64,000 nt of DNA from Tindallia magadiensis (GCF_900113635.1 NZ_FOQA01000002.1:186001-250000); one strand, 5' to 3'; positions 48,375 through 57,243 are shown, counted from the first letter of the stretch. Notes: generated by a model from the sequence alone, not told the origin. Made by a program: numbers and translations.

Positions 48375-50138
48375 ATGTTTTTGCATCAGTTAGATCAATA
48401 TACCGTTGGTGATATTATGGATCGCCGGCTGATTAAGTTAAAAGAAGAAGCCAATAGCCGAGAAGCGATCAACACGATGATTAGTCATAATTTAGACGAT
48501 ATTATTTTGACCGATGAAACCGAAAAAGTAGTTGCTGTACTGACTTTTAAGGATTTAATGAAACAAATCAGATCAGAGGAAGATTTAACAAAACCGTTAA
48601 AAGATTTGGTAAGTCAAAAGGTGATCGTATCAACTGAAGAAGCACAAGCGATTGAAGCAAGAAACCTAATGAAAAAAAACCACATTGGAAGACTTCCGGT
48701 GATAAGGGAAGGGAAAGTAGTAGGAATTGTTCGCGTCAACGATATATTGAACAAAGTATATTCAAAGATAGATGAGATGCATACGGCTTTGGAAAAAATT
48801 CTGGATAGTCTTTACGAAGGGGTTTGCGTGGTGAATCCGGAAGGGACCGTATTGCTATGGTCAAAAGGGATTGAAAAGCTTTATGAAGTGAATCAGGAAG
48901 AAATCGTCGGCCGAAATTTGGAAGAATTTTTTCCAACAGCTTTATTGTTAAAAACCCTTAATAGCAAACAACCAATTCGTAATGTATACCATAGTCCTCG
49001 GCCTGGTAGTTATGCCATTATCAGCTCGATTCCTATTTTTATTGGTGGTGAAATGATAGCCGCTGTATCGACGGACCGAGATATTACGGAGACAACCAAC
49101 CTTTCAGAAGAGCTGGAAACAACAAAGGAAAAACTAGATCTTCTGGAAACAGAAGTAAAAAAAATCAATGAAGAACAGTACTCTTTTCATAATGTGATTG
49201 GAAAAAGTGACATTATTAAAGAAAAAATACTAGAAGCCAGGAAAGTGGCATTAGCTAACAGTAGCGTTCTTATTGGTGGCGAAAGCGGTACAGGGAAAGA
49301 AGTTTTTGCCAGAGCCATCCATCAGGCCAGTGGTCGAAAAGGACCCTTTGTAGCGATTAATTGCAGCGCTATACCGGAAAGTCTTTTTGAAAGTGAGATG
49401 TTTGGGTATGAGAGCGGTGCTTTTACAGGAGCACTTAATAAAGGGAAAATAGGTAAAGTAGAATTGGCTAACCAGGGCACCCTGTTTTTGGATGAAATTG
49501 GAGATATGCCTCTTTACATGCAGGCGAAAATGCTGCGGGTTTTGCAGGAACGTCAAGTTTTACGGGTAGGAGGCGAGAAATCCATTGATATTGATGTAAG
49601 AGTCATCTCAGCAACCCATCGAAATCTAGAAAACATGGTGACGGAAGGAACTTTTAGAGAAGACTTATATTATCGTCTTAATGTGGTATATATTGATCTA
49701 CCTAGTCTGAGAGAACGAAAAGAAGATATTCCCATTTTTTTAAGACGCTTTATTTCGGAATTTTGCGAAGAGAACAATTTACGAGTTCCAGAAATAGATG
49801 CGGAAGTTCTTCAAGTATTAATGAATTATCCTTGGCCTGGGAATATTAGAGAACTAAAGAATGCGATTGAACATTTGGTTATTTTTTCGAAAGATAATGT
49901 GATTCAAAAAAACAGTTTGCCAGAAAGAGTTCTTGAGAAAAAAATCACCGATGAAAAACAACAGCAGCCGGTAAGTTTTGATTTACAGGAAAACATCAGG
50001 AATACAGAGATAAGCACGATTAAAGGCGCGATGGATATGGCTGATAACAACAAGGCAAAGGCAGCGAAAATCATGAACATACCCAGAAGCACTCTGTATT
50101 ATAAATTGAAATATTATGGGATGAAGGAATATCTCTGA
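48375..50138 (+). CDS. prdR: sigma-54-dependent proline-responsive activator PrdR
   Basis: A 587-residue enhancer-binding protein. Order: two CBS domains (about 1-125), a PAS domain (about 135-240), a coiled linker, the AAA+ domain (about 265-500) with Walker [17 protein letters not shown], the sigma-54 contact loop GAFTGA ([14 protein letters not shown]) and Walker [13 protein letters not shown], and a Fis-type helix-turn-helix ([25 protein letters not shown]) at the C-terminus. The CBS-PAS-AAA architecture and its site before the prd genes identify PrdR, which activates proline reductase expression in Clostridioides difficile. The intact GAFTGA agrees with the sigma-54 promoter found upstream of prdC. 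Confidence 0.95.
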   Translation: MFLHQLDQYTVGDIMDRRLIKLKEEANSREAINTMISHNLDDIILTDETEKVVAVLTFKDLMKQIRSEEDLTKPLKDLVSQKVIVSTEEAQAIEARNLMKKNHIGRLPVIREGKVVGIVRVNDILNKVYSKIDEMHTALEKILDSLYEGVCVVNPEGTVLLWSKGIEKLYEVNQEEIVGRNLEEFFPTALLLKTLNSKQPIRNVYHSPRPGSYAIISSIPIFIGGEMIAAVSTDRDITETTNLSEELETTKEKLDLLETEVKKINEEQYSFHNVIGKSDIIKEKILEARKVALANSSVLIGGESGTGKEVFARAIHQASGRKGPFVAINCSAIPESLFESEMFGYESGAFTGALNKGKIGKVELANQGTLFLDEIGDMPLYMQAKMLRVLQERQVLRVGGEKSIDIDVRVISATHRNLENMVTEGTFREDLYYRLNVVYIDLPSLRERKEDIPIFLRRFISEFCEENNLRVPEIDAEVLQVLMNYPWPGNIRELKNAIEHLVIFSKDNVIQKNSLPERVLEKKITDEKQQQPVSFDLQENIRNTEISTIKGAMDMADNNKAKAAKIMNIPRSTLYYKLKYYGMKEYL

Positions 50139-50181
50139 TAATGATTGATTAGGATTAGTCTTATAAGGATCGCAAAAGAAT

Positions 50182-50217
50182 GTGTCAATAAACTGACGAT
50201 GTGTCTAATATCTGACG
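50182..50217. promoter_or_regulatory. tandem candidate PrdR binding sites 1 and 2
   Basis: GTGTC-N7-TGACG twice with 19-base period (50182-50198 and 50201-50217). Each is an imperfect dyad (TGTC...GAC). They lie 250-290 bases before the sigma-54 promoter, a normal enhancer distance. Confidence 0.6.
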
Positions 50218-50293
50218 CATTGTAATAAGCCATCTATTTCTAGTGATAAGAGGTCGCAAACTAATCTTTGACAGATTATAAATGATGAACTGA

Positions 50294-50347
50294 CTAAGAC
50301 CACCCCAAAAAGTGTCGGATTTTTGACGCTTTTTGGGGTGGTCTTAG
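50294..50347. promoter_or_regulatory. 23-bp inverted repeat containing candidate PrdR site 3
   Basis: Arms 50294-50316 and 50325-50347 pair over 23 bases with one G-T pair and an 8-base loop; the tips carry GTGTC (50312-50316) and TGACG (50324-50328). It may end prdR transcripts, but the run behind it is CTTAGATT rather than T-rich. Confidence 0.7.
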
Positions 50348-50467
50348 ATTGAAGAAAAGAATATAACCATAGAAAAGATTAATCAATAAAAAATGAATGC
50401 AATGAAAAGATTGAAACAAGAAGGTTTCGGAAATAAAAAAGAAAAATTGATAAATTAATATCAAAAC

Positions 50468-50484
50468 TTGGCACAGAGATTGCA
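50468..50484 (+). promoter_or_regulatory. sigma-54 promoter of the prd operon
   Basis: TTGGCAC (50468-50474), N5, TTGCA (50480-50484): GG and GC are spaced exactly as required for the -24/-12 elements. Transcription would begin near 50495 and place the prdC start about 25 bases in. Confidence 0.93.
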
Positions 50485-50518
50485 TTAATATATAAGCAAG
50501 CAAAAGGAGGTGAAGGTG

Positions 50519-51805
50519 ATGAATATTGTTTTACCATTAAGACAGCATGTAGGAGCACCCTGTCAGCCGAAAGTCTCTGTTGGAGATATGGTTAAAAGAG
50601 GGCAATTAATTGCCGTACCACAGGGGTTAGGTGCTAATATTCATGCCAGCGTTCATGGAAAAGTAGAAGAAGTGACAGAAGAAGCAATTGTTATTAGCCC
50701 CCAGGCAGATCAGCCTGATGAATATGTAAAGATCAGCGCAACAGACAATATGCTGGAAGCTATTGAAGAAGCAGGAGTTGTTGGTGCTGGAGGAGCAGGT
50801 TTCCCTGCACATATCAAACTGAAAGCAGAGCTTCCGACCGGCTGCGTTATTATTAACGGAGCAGAATGTGAGCCACTTCTGGCCCATAACCTACTGTTAA
50901 TGGAAGATGATCCCGGCGTTGTTGTTCGCGGTGCTAAGTATATGATGGAAATAACAAAAGCACCAAAAGCCTATATTGCGGTTAAAGCAAAGTATAAAAA
51001 AGCAGTTAGAGCTTTGAAAAGAGCGGCAGCCTTGGAAAAAGGCATTGAAATTGCTTATCTGCCAGATATTTATCCATCTGGAGATGAAAGAGTAGTTGTC
51101 AGAGAACTGCTGGGTGTTGAGCTGGAACCAGGCCAACTTCCTTTGGAAGCTAATACAGTGGTTCAAAATGTTGAAACCGTTAAACATATCGTCAATGCGA
51201 TTGAACATCGCAAGCCTTTTATCGATAAAGATTTAACCGTAGCTGGCCGAGTGAAAGACGGAAAGAAAGGGAAAGTTTTCCTTGATGTGCCGCTAGGTGA
51301 GCCAGTAGGGAAGTACATTGAAATGGCAGGCGGATATGTAAAGCCTTACGGCGAAATAACATTGGGTGGTCCTTTTACCGGCAGTGCTGGGAAAGAAGAT
51401 TCTCCGGTAGTAAAGACTTTAGGTGGTGTACTGGTTTCGATGCCCTTTCCTCAAGAAAGCCGAAAAATCGGACTTTTAGCCTGTGAGTGTGGTGCTCAGG
51501 AACCAAGACTTCGGGAAATTGCAGAAGCAATGGGTGCCGAAGTAGTAGCAGAAGAAAAATGCAAAAGAATGGTCGAAGTTAACGGTAGATACCGTTGCGA
51601 TAAACCCGGCGAATGTCCGGGACAAGCAGAAACTGTTATGAAGATGAAAAAGAAAGGCATGCAGGTTTTGCTTACCGGCAGTTGCGGAGACTGAACGAAC
51701 ACAGTGATGACTGTAGCTCCCAGGTTGGGAGTTCCAACTTACCACAGTACGGATCATGTCTTGCGAGCCGCCGGTGAAAAATTAATCAGAAGATGTGAAG
51801 ACTAG
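50519..51805 (+). CDS. prdC: proline reductase-associated electron transfer protein PrdC, selenoprotein
   Basis: A 428-residue RnfC-like protein thought to carry electrons to proline reductase. The N-terminal barrel-sandwich part (MNIVLPLRQHVGAPCQPKVS) and the glycine-rich AGVVGAGGAGFPAHIK plus NGAECEPLLAHN are RnfC/NuoF-type marks. The frame meets UGA at 51692-51694 and continues in frame for 36 codons with sensible sequence (TNTVMTVAPRLGVPTYHST...) to TAG at 51803. Reading UGA as Sec392 creates a CGDU (Cys389-x-x-Sec392) redox motif, and a hairpin with GGU loop follows. ATG 50519 is eight bases behind AAAGGAGG; the GTG at 50510 lies in that site. Confidence 0.88.
51715..51733 (+). promoter_or_regulatory. 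candidate bacterial SECIS of prdC
   Basis: AGCTCCCA (51715-51722), loop GGT, TGGGAGTT (51726-51733): eight pairs including one G-U, beginning 20 bases after UGA. The apical GGU resembles bacterial SECIS loops bound by SelB. Confidence 0.6.
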
Positions 51806-51843
51806 ATTGATTAATGAAACAATAAGAATAGGAGGCGATTCGC

Positions 51844-53754
51844 ATGGCAATTTCAGCAGAAGCTGCAAAGAAAAACATGAACAAAGTTGCGGTTGTGTGC
51901 TGCAGAACAGAAGCAGGAACCGTTCTGGAAGCAAGCAACCTTGAAGATCCGGCGATTTTTCCGGACCTGGAGGATTCTGGACTACTAACGGTACCAGAAA
52001 ATTGCTTGAAAATTGGAGAGGTACTGGGAGCAAAGGTTACTAAAACCGTTGATTCTCTTACTCCTCTTACTCCAGATGTAGTGGAAGGAATTCAGGCAAT
52101 AGAATCAGAAGAAAAAGAAGAAAAAGAAGCGGCAACACAAGAAGTTGCTCCACAACCAGTAGCAGCACCAGTAAGTGAAGCTGTTCAACAACCAGTCGTA
52201 CAAAACGCTGGTGGCGTTGTAAAAATTCACATTGGAGAAGGAAAAAACATTGACCTTGAGTTTCCTATCGGGTTAACAGGCGGGGTAGCCAGCAGTGCAC
52301 CTGTTGCCGCCGGCAATGCTCCAGTTGCCGCAGCACCAGCCGCTGGTCAGACAGCTGCTGAAAGTGTTTCTGTACCAGCAGAAGCAAAAAAAATGCGTTC
52401 ATTGGTTAAAAGACACTTTAAAATTGATAAAGTAGAAATGGCTGATGAAACAAAAATTGAAGGAACCACTTTATACCTTCGTAACAATATCTGCGATGAT
52501 GCTGTAAAAGTGAGTGATCTTGTAACTTCCATCAAAGTGGATATTATTCCAGAAGAAAACTACAATCAGTATTCTGAAACAATTATGGATGTTCAGCCAA
52601 TTGCTACTAAAGAGCCGGATTGCAAGCTAGGCGTAGGCGCTACAAGAGTGTTAGATGGCGTTGTAATGGTAGTAACAGGAACAGACGAAAAAGGTGTTCA
52701 GATCGGTGAGTTCGGTTCTTCTGAAGGTGAACTTGAGAAGAACATCATGTGGGGTCGTCCAGGAGCACCTGATAAAGGCGATATCCTGATCAAAACAGAA
52801 GTTGTGATTAAAGAAAAGATGAACATGGAGCGTCCAGGACCATTGGCGGCTCACAAAGCAACTGACTTTATCACTCAGGAAATTCGCGAAGCGATGAAAA
52901 AGCTGGATGAAAACCTAGTTGTGGAAGAAGAAGAATTGGTTCAATATAGAAGACCTGGTAAAAAGAAAGTCCTAATTATTAAAGAAGTAATGGGTCAGGG
53001 TGCAATGCACGATAACTTGATCTTACCAGTAGAGCCGGTTGGAATCGTTGGCGGTAAGCCAAACGTAGACCTTGGCAACGTACCAGTAGTACTATCTCCA
53101 CTAGAAGTTCTGGATGGCGGTATTCATGCCCTAACTTGCATCGGACCAGCATCCAAAGAAAACTCTCGTCATTATTGGAGAGAGCCATTGGTTGAGCACG
53201 TGATGAAAGACGAAGAACTAGACCTGGCAGGTGTTGTCTTTGTAGGTTCTCCTCAGGCTAACTCTGAGAAATTCTATGTATCTGACAGACTTGGCTTCTT
53301 AGTAGAAGCATTAGATCTTGACGGCGCTTTTATCACGACAGAAGGTTTTGGAAACAACCATATTGATTTTGCCAGCCATCATGAGCAAGTAGGTCAGAGA
53401 GATGTAACCGTTGTAGGAATGTCTTTCTGCGCTCAACAAGGAGCATTGGTTGTTGGAAACGAATACATGAAATACATGGTAGATCACAATAAATCAGACC
53501 AAGGAATCGAAAATGAAATCCTGGCTAACAATACACTTTGCGAAGAAGATGCAATTCGAGCTACGTTAATGCTAAAAGCAGCCATGGCTGGTGAAGAAAT
53601 TAAAGAGCCGGAAAGAAAGTTCAATCCAGTAGTGAAAGAAAACAATATTGACATGATTGAACAACAAATAGGCATCGAAATGGACTTAGTTCCCAACGAG
53701 CAGATTCTGCCAAAAAGCAAGAAACGATTAGAAATTTACGAGCCGGAAGCATAG
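51844..53754 (+). CDS. prdA: D-proline reductase proprotein PrdA (pyruvoyl-forming)
   Basis: A 636-residue precursor that is cleaved into two subunits. The cleavage site is the cysteine in IHALTCIGPASKE, here Cys432, which becomes the pyruvoyl group that binds D-proline. The N-terminal part carries an Ala/Pro/Val/Gln-rich linker (about 95-180). With PrdB it reduces D-proline to 5-aminovalerate, the electron sink of Stickland fermentation, in the cytoplasm. It follows prdC after 38 bases with AGGAGG before ATG and belongs to the sigma-54 operon. Confidence 0.97.
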   Translation: MAISAEAAKKNMNKVAVVCCRTEAGTVLEASNLEDPAIFPDLEDSGLLTVPENCLKIGEVLGAKVTKTVDSLTPLTPDVVEGIQAIESEEKEEKEAATQEVAPQPVAAPVSEAVQQPVVQNAGGVVKIHIGEGKNIDLEFPIGLTGGVASSAPVAAGNAPVAAAPAAGQTAAESVSVPAEAKKMRSLVKRHFKIDKVEMADETKIEGTTLYLRNNICDDAVKVSDLVTSIKVDIIPEENYNQYSETIMDVQPIATKEPDCKLGVGATRVLDGVVMVVTGTDEKGVQIGEFGSSEGELEKNIMWGRPGAPDKGDILIKTEVVIKEKMNMERPGPLAAHKATDFITQEIREAMKKLDENLVVEEEELVQYRRPGKKKVLIIKEVMGQGAMHDNLILPVEPVGIVGGKPNVDLGNVPVVLSPLEVLDGGIHALTCIGPASKENSRHYWREPLVEHVMKDEELDLAGVVFVGSPQANSEKFYVSDRLGFLVEALDLDGAFITTEGFGNNHIDFASHHEQVGQRDVTVVGMSFCAQQGALVVGNEYMKYMVDHNKSDQGIENEILANNTLCEEDAIRATLMLKAAMAGEEIKEPERKFNPVVKENNIDMIEQQIGIEMDLVPNEQILPKSKKRLEIYEPEA

Positions 53755-53840
53755 GTTAGGAAACCTACTCATTAAGCAAAGCTCAGCAGAAGTTCATGAG
53801 CAGACTAACCATTAGGAATATTCAGATTGAGGGTGAAATG

Positions 53841-54095
53841 ATGAAATATGGAGACAAGATTATTTATATCGAAGGCATTATTATTGAAGTAAAAGATGGA
53901 GCTGTATCCATCGATCTGAAAGGAAGACTAGGATTCCTGAAAGTTCCCATGCGGATGCTGATCAATGATTACCCGCTAAAAGTGGGACAGGAAGTTGGTC
54001 TGAACATGAGTTTTGTGGAAGTGTTGAGTGAGGAAGTTAATGAGACCTATGTCAGTAATATTGAAAAAAGAAATAAACAAACAAAGGAGGCATAA
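53841..54095 (+). CDS. small conserved prd-cluster protein (CBO2463/CBO2479-like)
   Basis: An 84-residue protein between prdA and prdB, with a short beta-rich pattern (KYGDKIIYIEGIIIEVKDGAVSIDLKGRLG) that looks like a small barrel. A gene of this type is found in the same position in other proline-reductase clusters; the function is unknown. I start at ATG 53841 behind GAGGGTG; an ATG at 53838 and a longer frame from 53796 without a Shine-Dalgarno are alternatives. The last codons overlap the Shine-Dalgarno of prdB. Confidence 0.75.
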   Translation: MKYGDKIIYIEGIIIEVKDGAVSIDLKGRLGFLKVPMRMLINDYPLKVGQEVGLNMSFVEVLSEEVNETYVSNIEKRNKQTKEA

Positions 54096-54097
54096 TC

Positions 54098-54826
54098 ATG
54101 GCTGATATGACCATTGTAAAAAATCTACAGTCAGAAATATTTGTACCTATTACCCCTCCTCCTGTCTGGGCGCCGGTAACAAAAGAGCTAAAAGACATGA
54201 AAATAGCTCTTGTAACCGCAGCAGGCGTGCACATGCAGTCCGACAAGAGGTTTAACCTAGCAGGAGACTTTTCTTTCCGCGTGATCCCAGGAGATGCTCC
54301 TGTTGAAGACATGATGGTATCCCACGGTGGTTACGACAATGCGGATGTTAACAAAGACATTAACTGCATGTTTCCAATTGACCGAATTCGTGAATTAGCG
54401 GAAGAAGGATTTATCAAAGCAATATCCTCTGTAAACCATGGATTTATGGGTGGCGGTGGAGACCAGACAAAGTTCAGAGAAGAAACTGGTCCTGAAATTG
54501 CTAAACAGCTTAACGAAGAAGGCGTTGACGCAGTTCTTCTAACCGCTGGCTGAGGTACCTGCCACCGTTCTGCTGTTATTGTACAGCGAGCGATAGAGGA
54601 ATCGGGGATTCCTACAATTATCATTGCGGCATTACCGCCAGTTGTAAGACAAAACGGTACACCAAGAGCCGTTGCACCATTGGTACCAATGGGTGCTAAC
54701 GCAGGTGCACCAAATGATGTGGAAATGCAAAAAAATATTTGTATTGATTCATTGAAGCAATTAGTAGAAATTACAAGTGCAGGAAAAATTGTTCCACTAC
54801 CTTACGAATACATCGCAAAGGTATAG
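54098..54826 (+). CDS. prdB: D-proline reductase subunit PrdB, selenoprotein
   Basis: A 242-residue catalytic subunit. The frame holds UGA at 54551-54553, read as Sec152, followed by GTCHRSAVIVQRAIEESG and more conserved sequence to TAG at 54824. UGTC (Sec152-x-x-Cys155) is the redox motif that attacks the alpha-carbon bond of proline bound to the PrdA pyruvoyl group. The N-terminal half resembles the GrdB-type selenoproteins of glycine reductase. ATG follows AAAGGAGG. A gene finder that does not know Sec would end it at residue 151. The UGA context is GGC-UGA-GGU. Confidence 0.96.
54571..54588 (+). promoter_or_regulatory. candidate bacterial SECIS of prdB
   Basis: TGCTGT (54571-54576), loop TATTGT, ACAGCG (54583-54588), starting 17 bases after UGA, in the usual window for SelB binding. 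Confidence 0.55.
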
Positions 54827-54844
54827 AAATAATCATCTGAAAGT

Positions 54845-54868
54845 CCGGCCGGGTTTTTCCGGCCGGAA
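54845..54868 (+). terminator. GC-rich hairpin between prdB and prdD
   Basis: TCCGGCCGG (54845-54853) / CCGGCCGGA (54860-54868), loop of six. No T-run follows, so it is more likely an mRNA-stabilising or attenuating hairpin than a full terminator. Confidence 0.5.
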
Positions 54869-54893
54869 GAACTTAAAAATATAGGGTGATTTT

Positions 54894-55658
54894 ATGTCAG
54901 TCAAAGAAAAGCAGTACAGAAGATTAGTCATTAAAACCTTTCATATGGATCAGGTGACAATGGAAGGTCAAACAAAGATAGAGAACCAAAAACTTTCGAT
55001 TGCTATGCCTGATTTTGATAAAAAAATGTCAAGTTATGAACTGATTAAAGAGATTCAATTGGAAATTATCGAACCAAAAAAACATGACCGATGGACCAAT
55101 AGCATCATGGATATCATTCCGATTTCAACAAAAGTGTTGGGAAGTCTTGGAGAAGGAACTACCCATACATTAACCGGAGTATATGTCATGCTGACAGGCG
55201 TTGATGAAGCGGGCCAACAGGTAGCTGAATTTGGCTCTTCCGAAGGGACACTTAAAGAAAAACTGGTGCTGAATAAGGCTGGTACACCATCGGAAGGAGA
55301 TTATATTATTTCTTTTAATGTCACATTAAAAGAAAAACAAGGTACCAATCGAGCGGCTATTCTTCAGGCTCATCGATGCTGTGATGATTTTATACAGGAA
55401 ATACGAAATCTGCTGAAAAAAGCAGATAGCCGTTCCTATACAGAAAAACATGAGTTTTATGACCGAAACAACCCAGATGGGAAAAAAGTAGCCATTGTGA
55501 AACAAGTGGCCGGTCAGGGCGCTATGTACGATAATCAGTTATTGTCCAAAGAACCATCTGGAATGGAAGGTGGCCGATCTATCATTGATCTGGCAAACGT
55601 TCCCATTATTCTGTCACCAAACGAATATAGAGATGGTGCTCTGCGGGCGATGACATAG
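54894..55658 (+). CDS. prdD: proline reductase-associated protein PrdD
   Basis: A 254-residue homologue of the N-terminal (beta-chain) part of PrdA: compare SVKEKQYRRLVIKTFHMDQVTME with the PrdA stretch MRSLVKRHFKIDKVEMAD, and TGVDEAGQQVAEFGSSEGTL. It ends DGALRAMT exactly where PrdA has GIHALTC, the cleavage point, so it has no pyruvoyl site. It may help maturation or form a paralogous complex with PrdE. It begins 67 bases after prdB beyond a GC-rich hairpin. Confidence 0.92.
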   Translation: MSVKEKQYRRLVIKTFHMDQVTMEGQTKIENQKLSIAMPDFDKKMSSYELIKEIQLEIIEPKKHDRWTNSIMDIIPISTKVLGSLGEGTTHTLTGVYVMLTGVDEAGQQVAEFGSSEGTLKEKLVLNKAGTPSEGDYIISFNVTLKEKQGTNRAAILQAHRCCDDFIQEIRNLLKKADSRSYTEKHEFYDRNNPDGKKVAIVKQVAGQGAMYDNQLLSKEPSGMEGGRSIIDLANVPIILSPNEYRDGALRAMT

Positions 55659-55673
55659 GGTAGGTGATTATTT

Positions 55674-56135
55674 ATGGGAGTCGGACCATCAACTAAGGAA
55701 ACAACATTGCATCATTTTCGAGATCCACTGCTAGATGTTCTGGAAACGGATCAAGATATTGATCTAACGGGAGTCATTATTGTTGGCACCCCACAAAGCA
55801 ATGATGAAAAATATTTTGTAGGAAAAAGAACGGCTGCATGGCTGGAAGCCATGCGGGTGGATGGCGTTATTGTATCTGTCGATGGCTGGGGAAACAGTCA
55901 TGTAGACTATGCGAATACCATTGAAGAAATTGGAAAGCGGGGGATTCCGGTTACGGGTCTTAGCTTTATCGGAACACAAGCAAATTTTGTAGTGAAAAAC
56001 CAGTATATGGATGCGATTGTGGATATTAATAAATCAGAAGCAGGCATCGAAACAGAAAATGTAGGCGAAAACAATATGAACCGGCTTGATGCCAGAAAAG
56101 CACTGGCTTTCTTGAAACTAAAGATGAGGGGGTAA
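55674..56135 (+). CDS. prdE: proline reductase-associated protein PrdE
   Basis: A 153-residue homologue of the C-terminal (alpha-chain) part of PrdA: it begins MGVGPSTKETTLHHFRDPL, matching CIGPASKENSRHYWREPL but with Met-Gly-Val in place of the pyruvoyl cysteine. PrdD and PrdE together thus equal one PrdA split in two genes at the processing site, with 15 bases between them. The role is unknown; a structural or chaperone function for PrdA is plausible. It is followed after 4 bases by prdF. Confidence 0.92.
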   Translation: MGVGPSTKETTLHHFRDPLLDVLETDQDIDLTGVIIVGTPQSNDEKYFVGKRTAAWLEAMRVDGVIVSVDGWGNSHVDYANTIEEIGKRGIPVTGLSFIGTQANFVVKNQYMDAIVDINKSEAGIETENVGENNMNRLDARKALAFLKLKMRG

Positions 56136-56139
56136 AATA

Positions 56140-57144
56140 ATGAAATTTACAAAAGGCATTCACACCATTGATTCACACACCATGGGAGAACCAACTCGAA
56201 TTGTAGTTGGAGGAATTCCTCAAATTCCAGGAAATAGCATGGCGGATAAAAAAAGCTATCTTGAAAACAATCTGGACTATATGAGAACTTCTTTAATGCA
56301 TGAGCCAAGAGGTCATAACGATATGTTTGGTTCCATTATTACGGCATCCACCGTAGAAGAAGCCGATTTTGGTATTATTTTCATGGATGGCGGCGGATAC
56401 CTAAATATGTGCGGTCATGGTTCCATCGGTGCGGCTACCGTAGCCGTAGAAGCGGGAATGGTTCAGGTAGAAGAACCCTACACAAACTTAGTGATGGAGT
56501 CTCCTGCTGGACTAATCAAAGCCAAAGTAAAGGTAGAAGATGGAAAAGCAAAAGAAGTATCTATTGTAAACGTTCCATCCTTCCTTTATAAAGAAGACGT
56601 GGTGATTCAGGTTCCTGAGATAGGTGATGTAAAAATGGACATTTCCTTCGGCGGAAGTTTCTTTGCCATCATTAACGCGAAGGAATTAGGCGTTAAAGTG
56701 GAGATGGAACAATCAGACGTACTCTTAAAGCTGGGACTTAAAATTCGTGACATTGTAAACAATACAGTTGAAATGCAACATCCAGAGCAAAAACATATTA
56801 AGACAGTGGACTTAGTAGAAATTTACGATGAGGCCAGCAATGAAGAAGCGGATTACAAAAATGTAGTTGTCTTTGGACAAGGTCAGCTAGACAGATCACC
56901 TTGCGGCACTGGTACCAGTGCAAAACTAGCTACCTTACATGCAAAAGGACAGCTGGGTATTGATGAAAAGTTTGTTTACGAAAGCATTACAGGCACTATG
57001 TTTAAAGGAAGAATTATGGAAACTACTGAAGTAGGTGACTTTAAAGCGGTTATTCCTGAAATCACAGGAAGTGCTTATATCACAGGATTTAACCATTTTG
57101 TCATCGATCCTGATGATCCATTGAAACATGGTTTTTCTCTGTAA
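56140..57144 (+). CDS. prdF: proline racemase
   Basis: A 334-residue cofactor-free racemase that makes D-proline, the true substrate of the reductase, from L-proline. Both catalytic cysteines are present: Cys91 in MCGHGSIGAATVA and Cys255 in SPCGTGTSAKLATL, which excludes the hydroxyproline dehydratase variants that lack the first. It closes the prd operon; the next gene has its own -10. Confidence 0.96.
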   Translation: MKFTKGIHTIDSHTMGEPTRIVVGGIPQIPGNSMADKKSYLENNLDYMRTSLMHEPRGHNDMFGSIITASTVEEADFGIIFMDGGGYLNMCGHGSIGAATVAVEAGMVQVEEPYTNLVMESPAGLIKAKVKVEDGKAKEVSIVNVPSFLYKEDVVIQVPEIGDVKMDISFGGSFFAIINAKELGVKVEMEQSDVLLKLGLKIRDIVNNTVEMQHPEQKHIKTVDLVEIYDEASNEEADYKNVVVFGQGQLDRSPCGTGTSAKLATLHAKGQLGIDEKFVYESITGTMFKGRIMETTEVGDFKAVIPEITGSAYITGFNHFVIDPDDPLKHGFSL

Positions 57145-57194
57145 GAAAAATATTAGAATAGCAGAATAAAAAAAGGAGAATTTTGCTTTCTCCA

Positions 57195-57203
57195 TGATAT
57201 AAT
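57195..57203 (+). promoter_or_regulatory. extended -10 promoter of the TauE/SafE gene
   Basis: TGATATAAT with TATAAT at 57198-57203, behind a weak hairpin GGAGAA / TTCTCC (57175-57193). Confidence 0.45.
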
Positions 57204-57243
57204 AAATAAAATAATAAAGAAGAGAATTTAAGGAGGGAATTAT

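Larger units (their letters stand above)
50139..50518. other. prd control region
   Basis: A 380-base non-coding stretch holding three copies of GTGTC-N7-TGACG (50182-50198, 50201-50217, 50312-50328), the third inside a large hairpin (50294-50347), then the sigma-54 promoter (50468-50484) and the prdC Shine-Dalgarno. Confidence 0.8.

Noticed and set aside
50294-50347. Simple rho-independent terminator of prdR
   Set aside because: The stem is long enough but no T-run follows; a terminator role cannot be excluded but is not supported by itself.
54098-54553. A 151-codon stand-alone gene ending at TGA 54551
   Set aside because: The conserved PrdB sequence continues in frame to 54826 and the TGA sits at the known Sec site; truncation is an artefact of standard translation.
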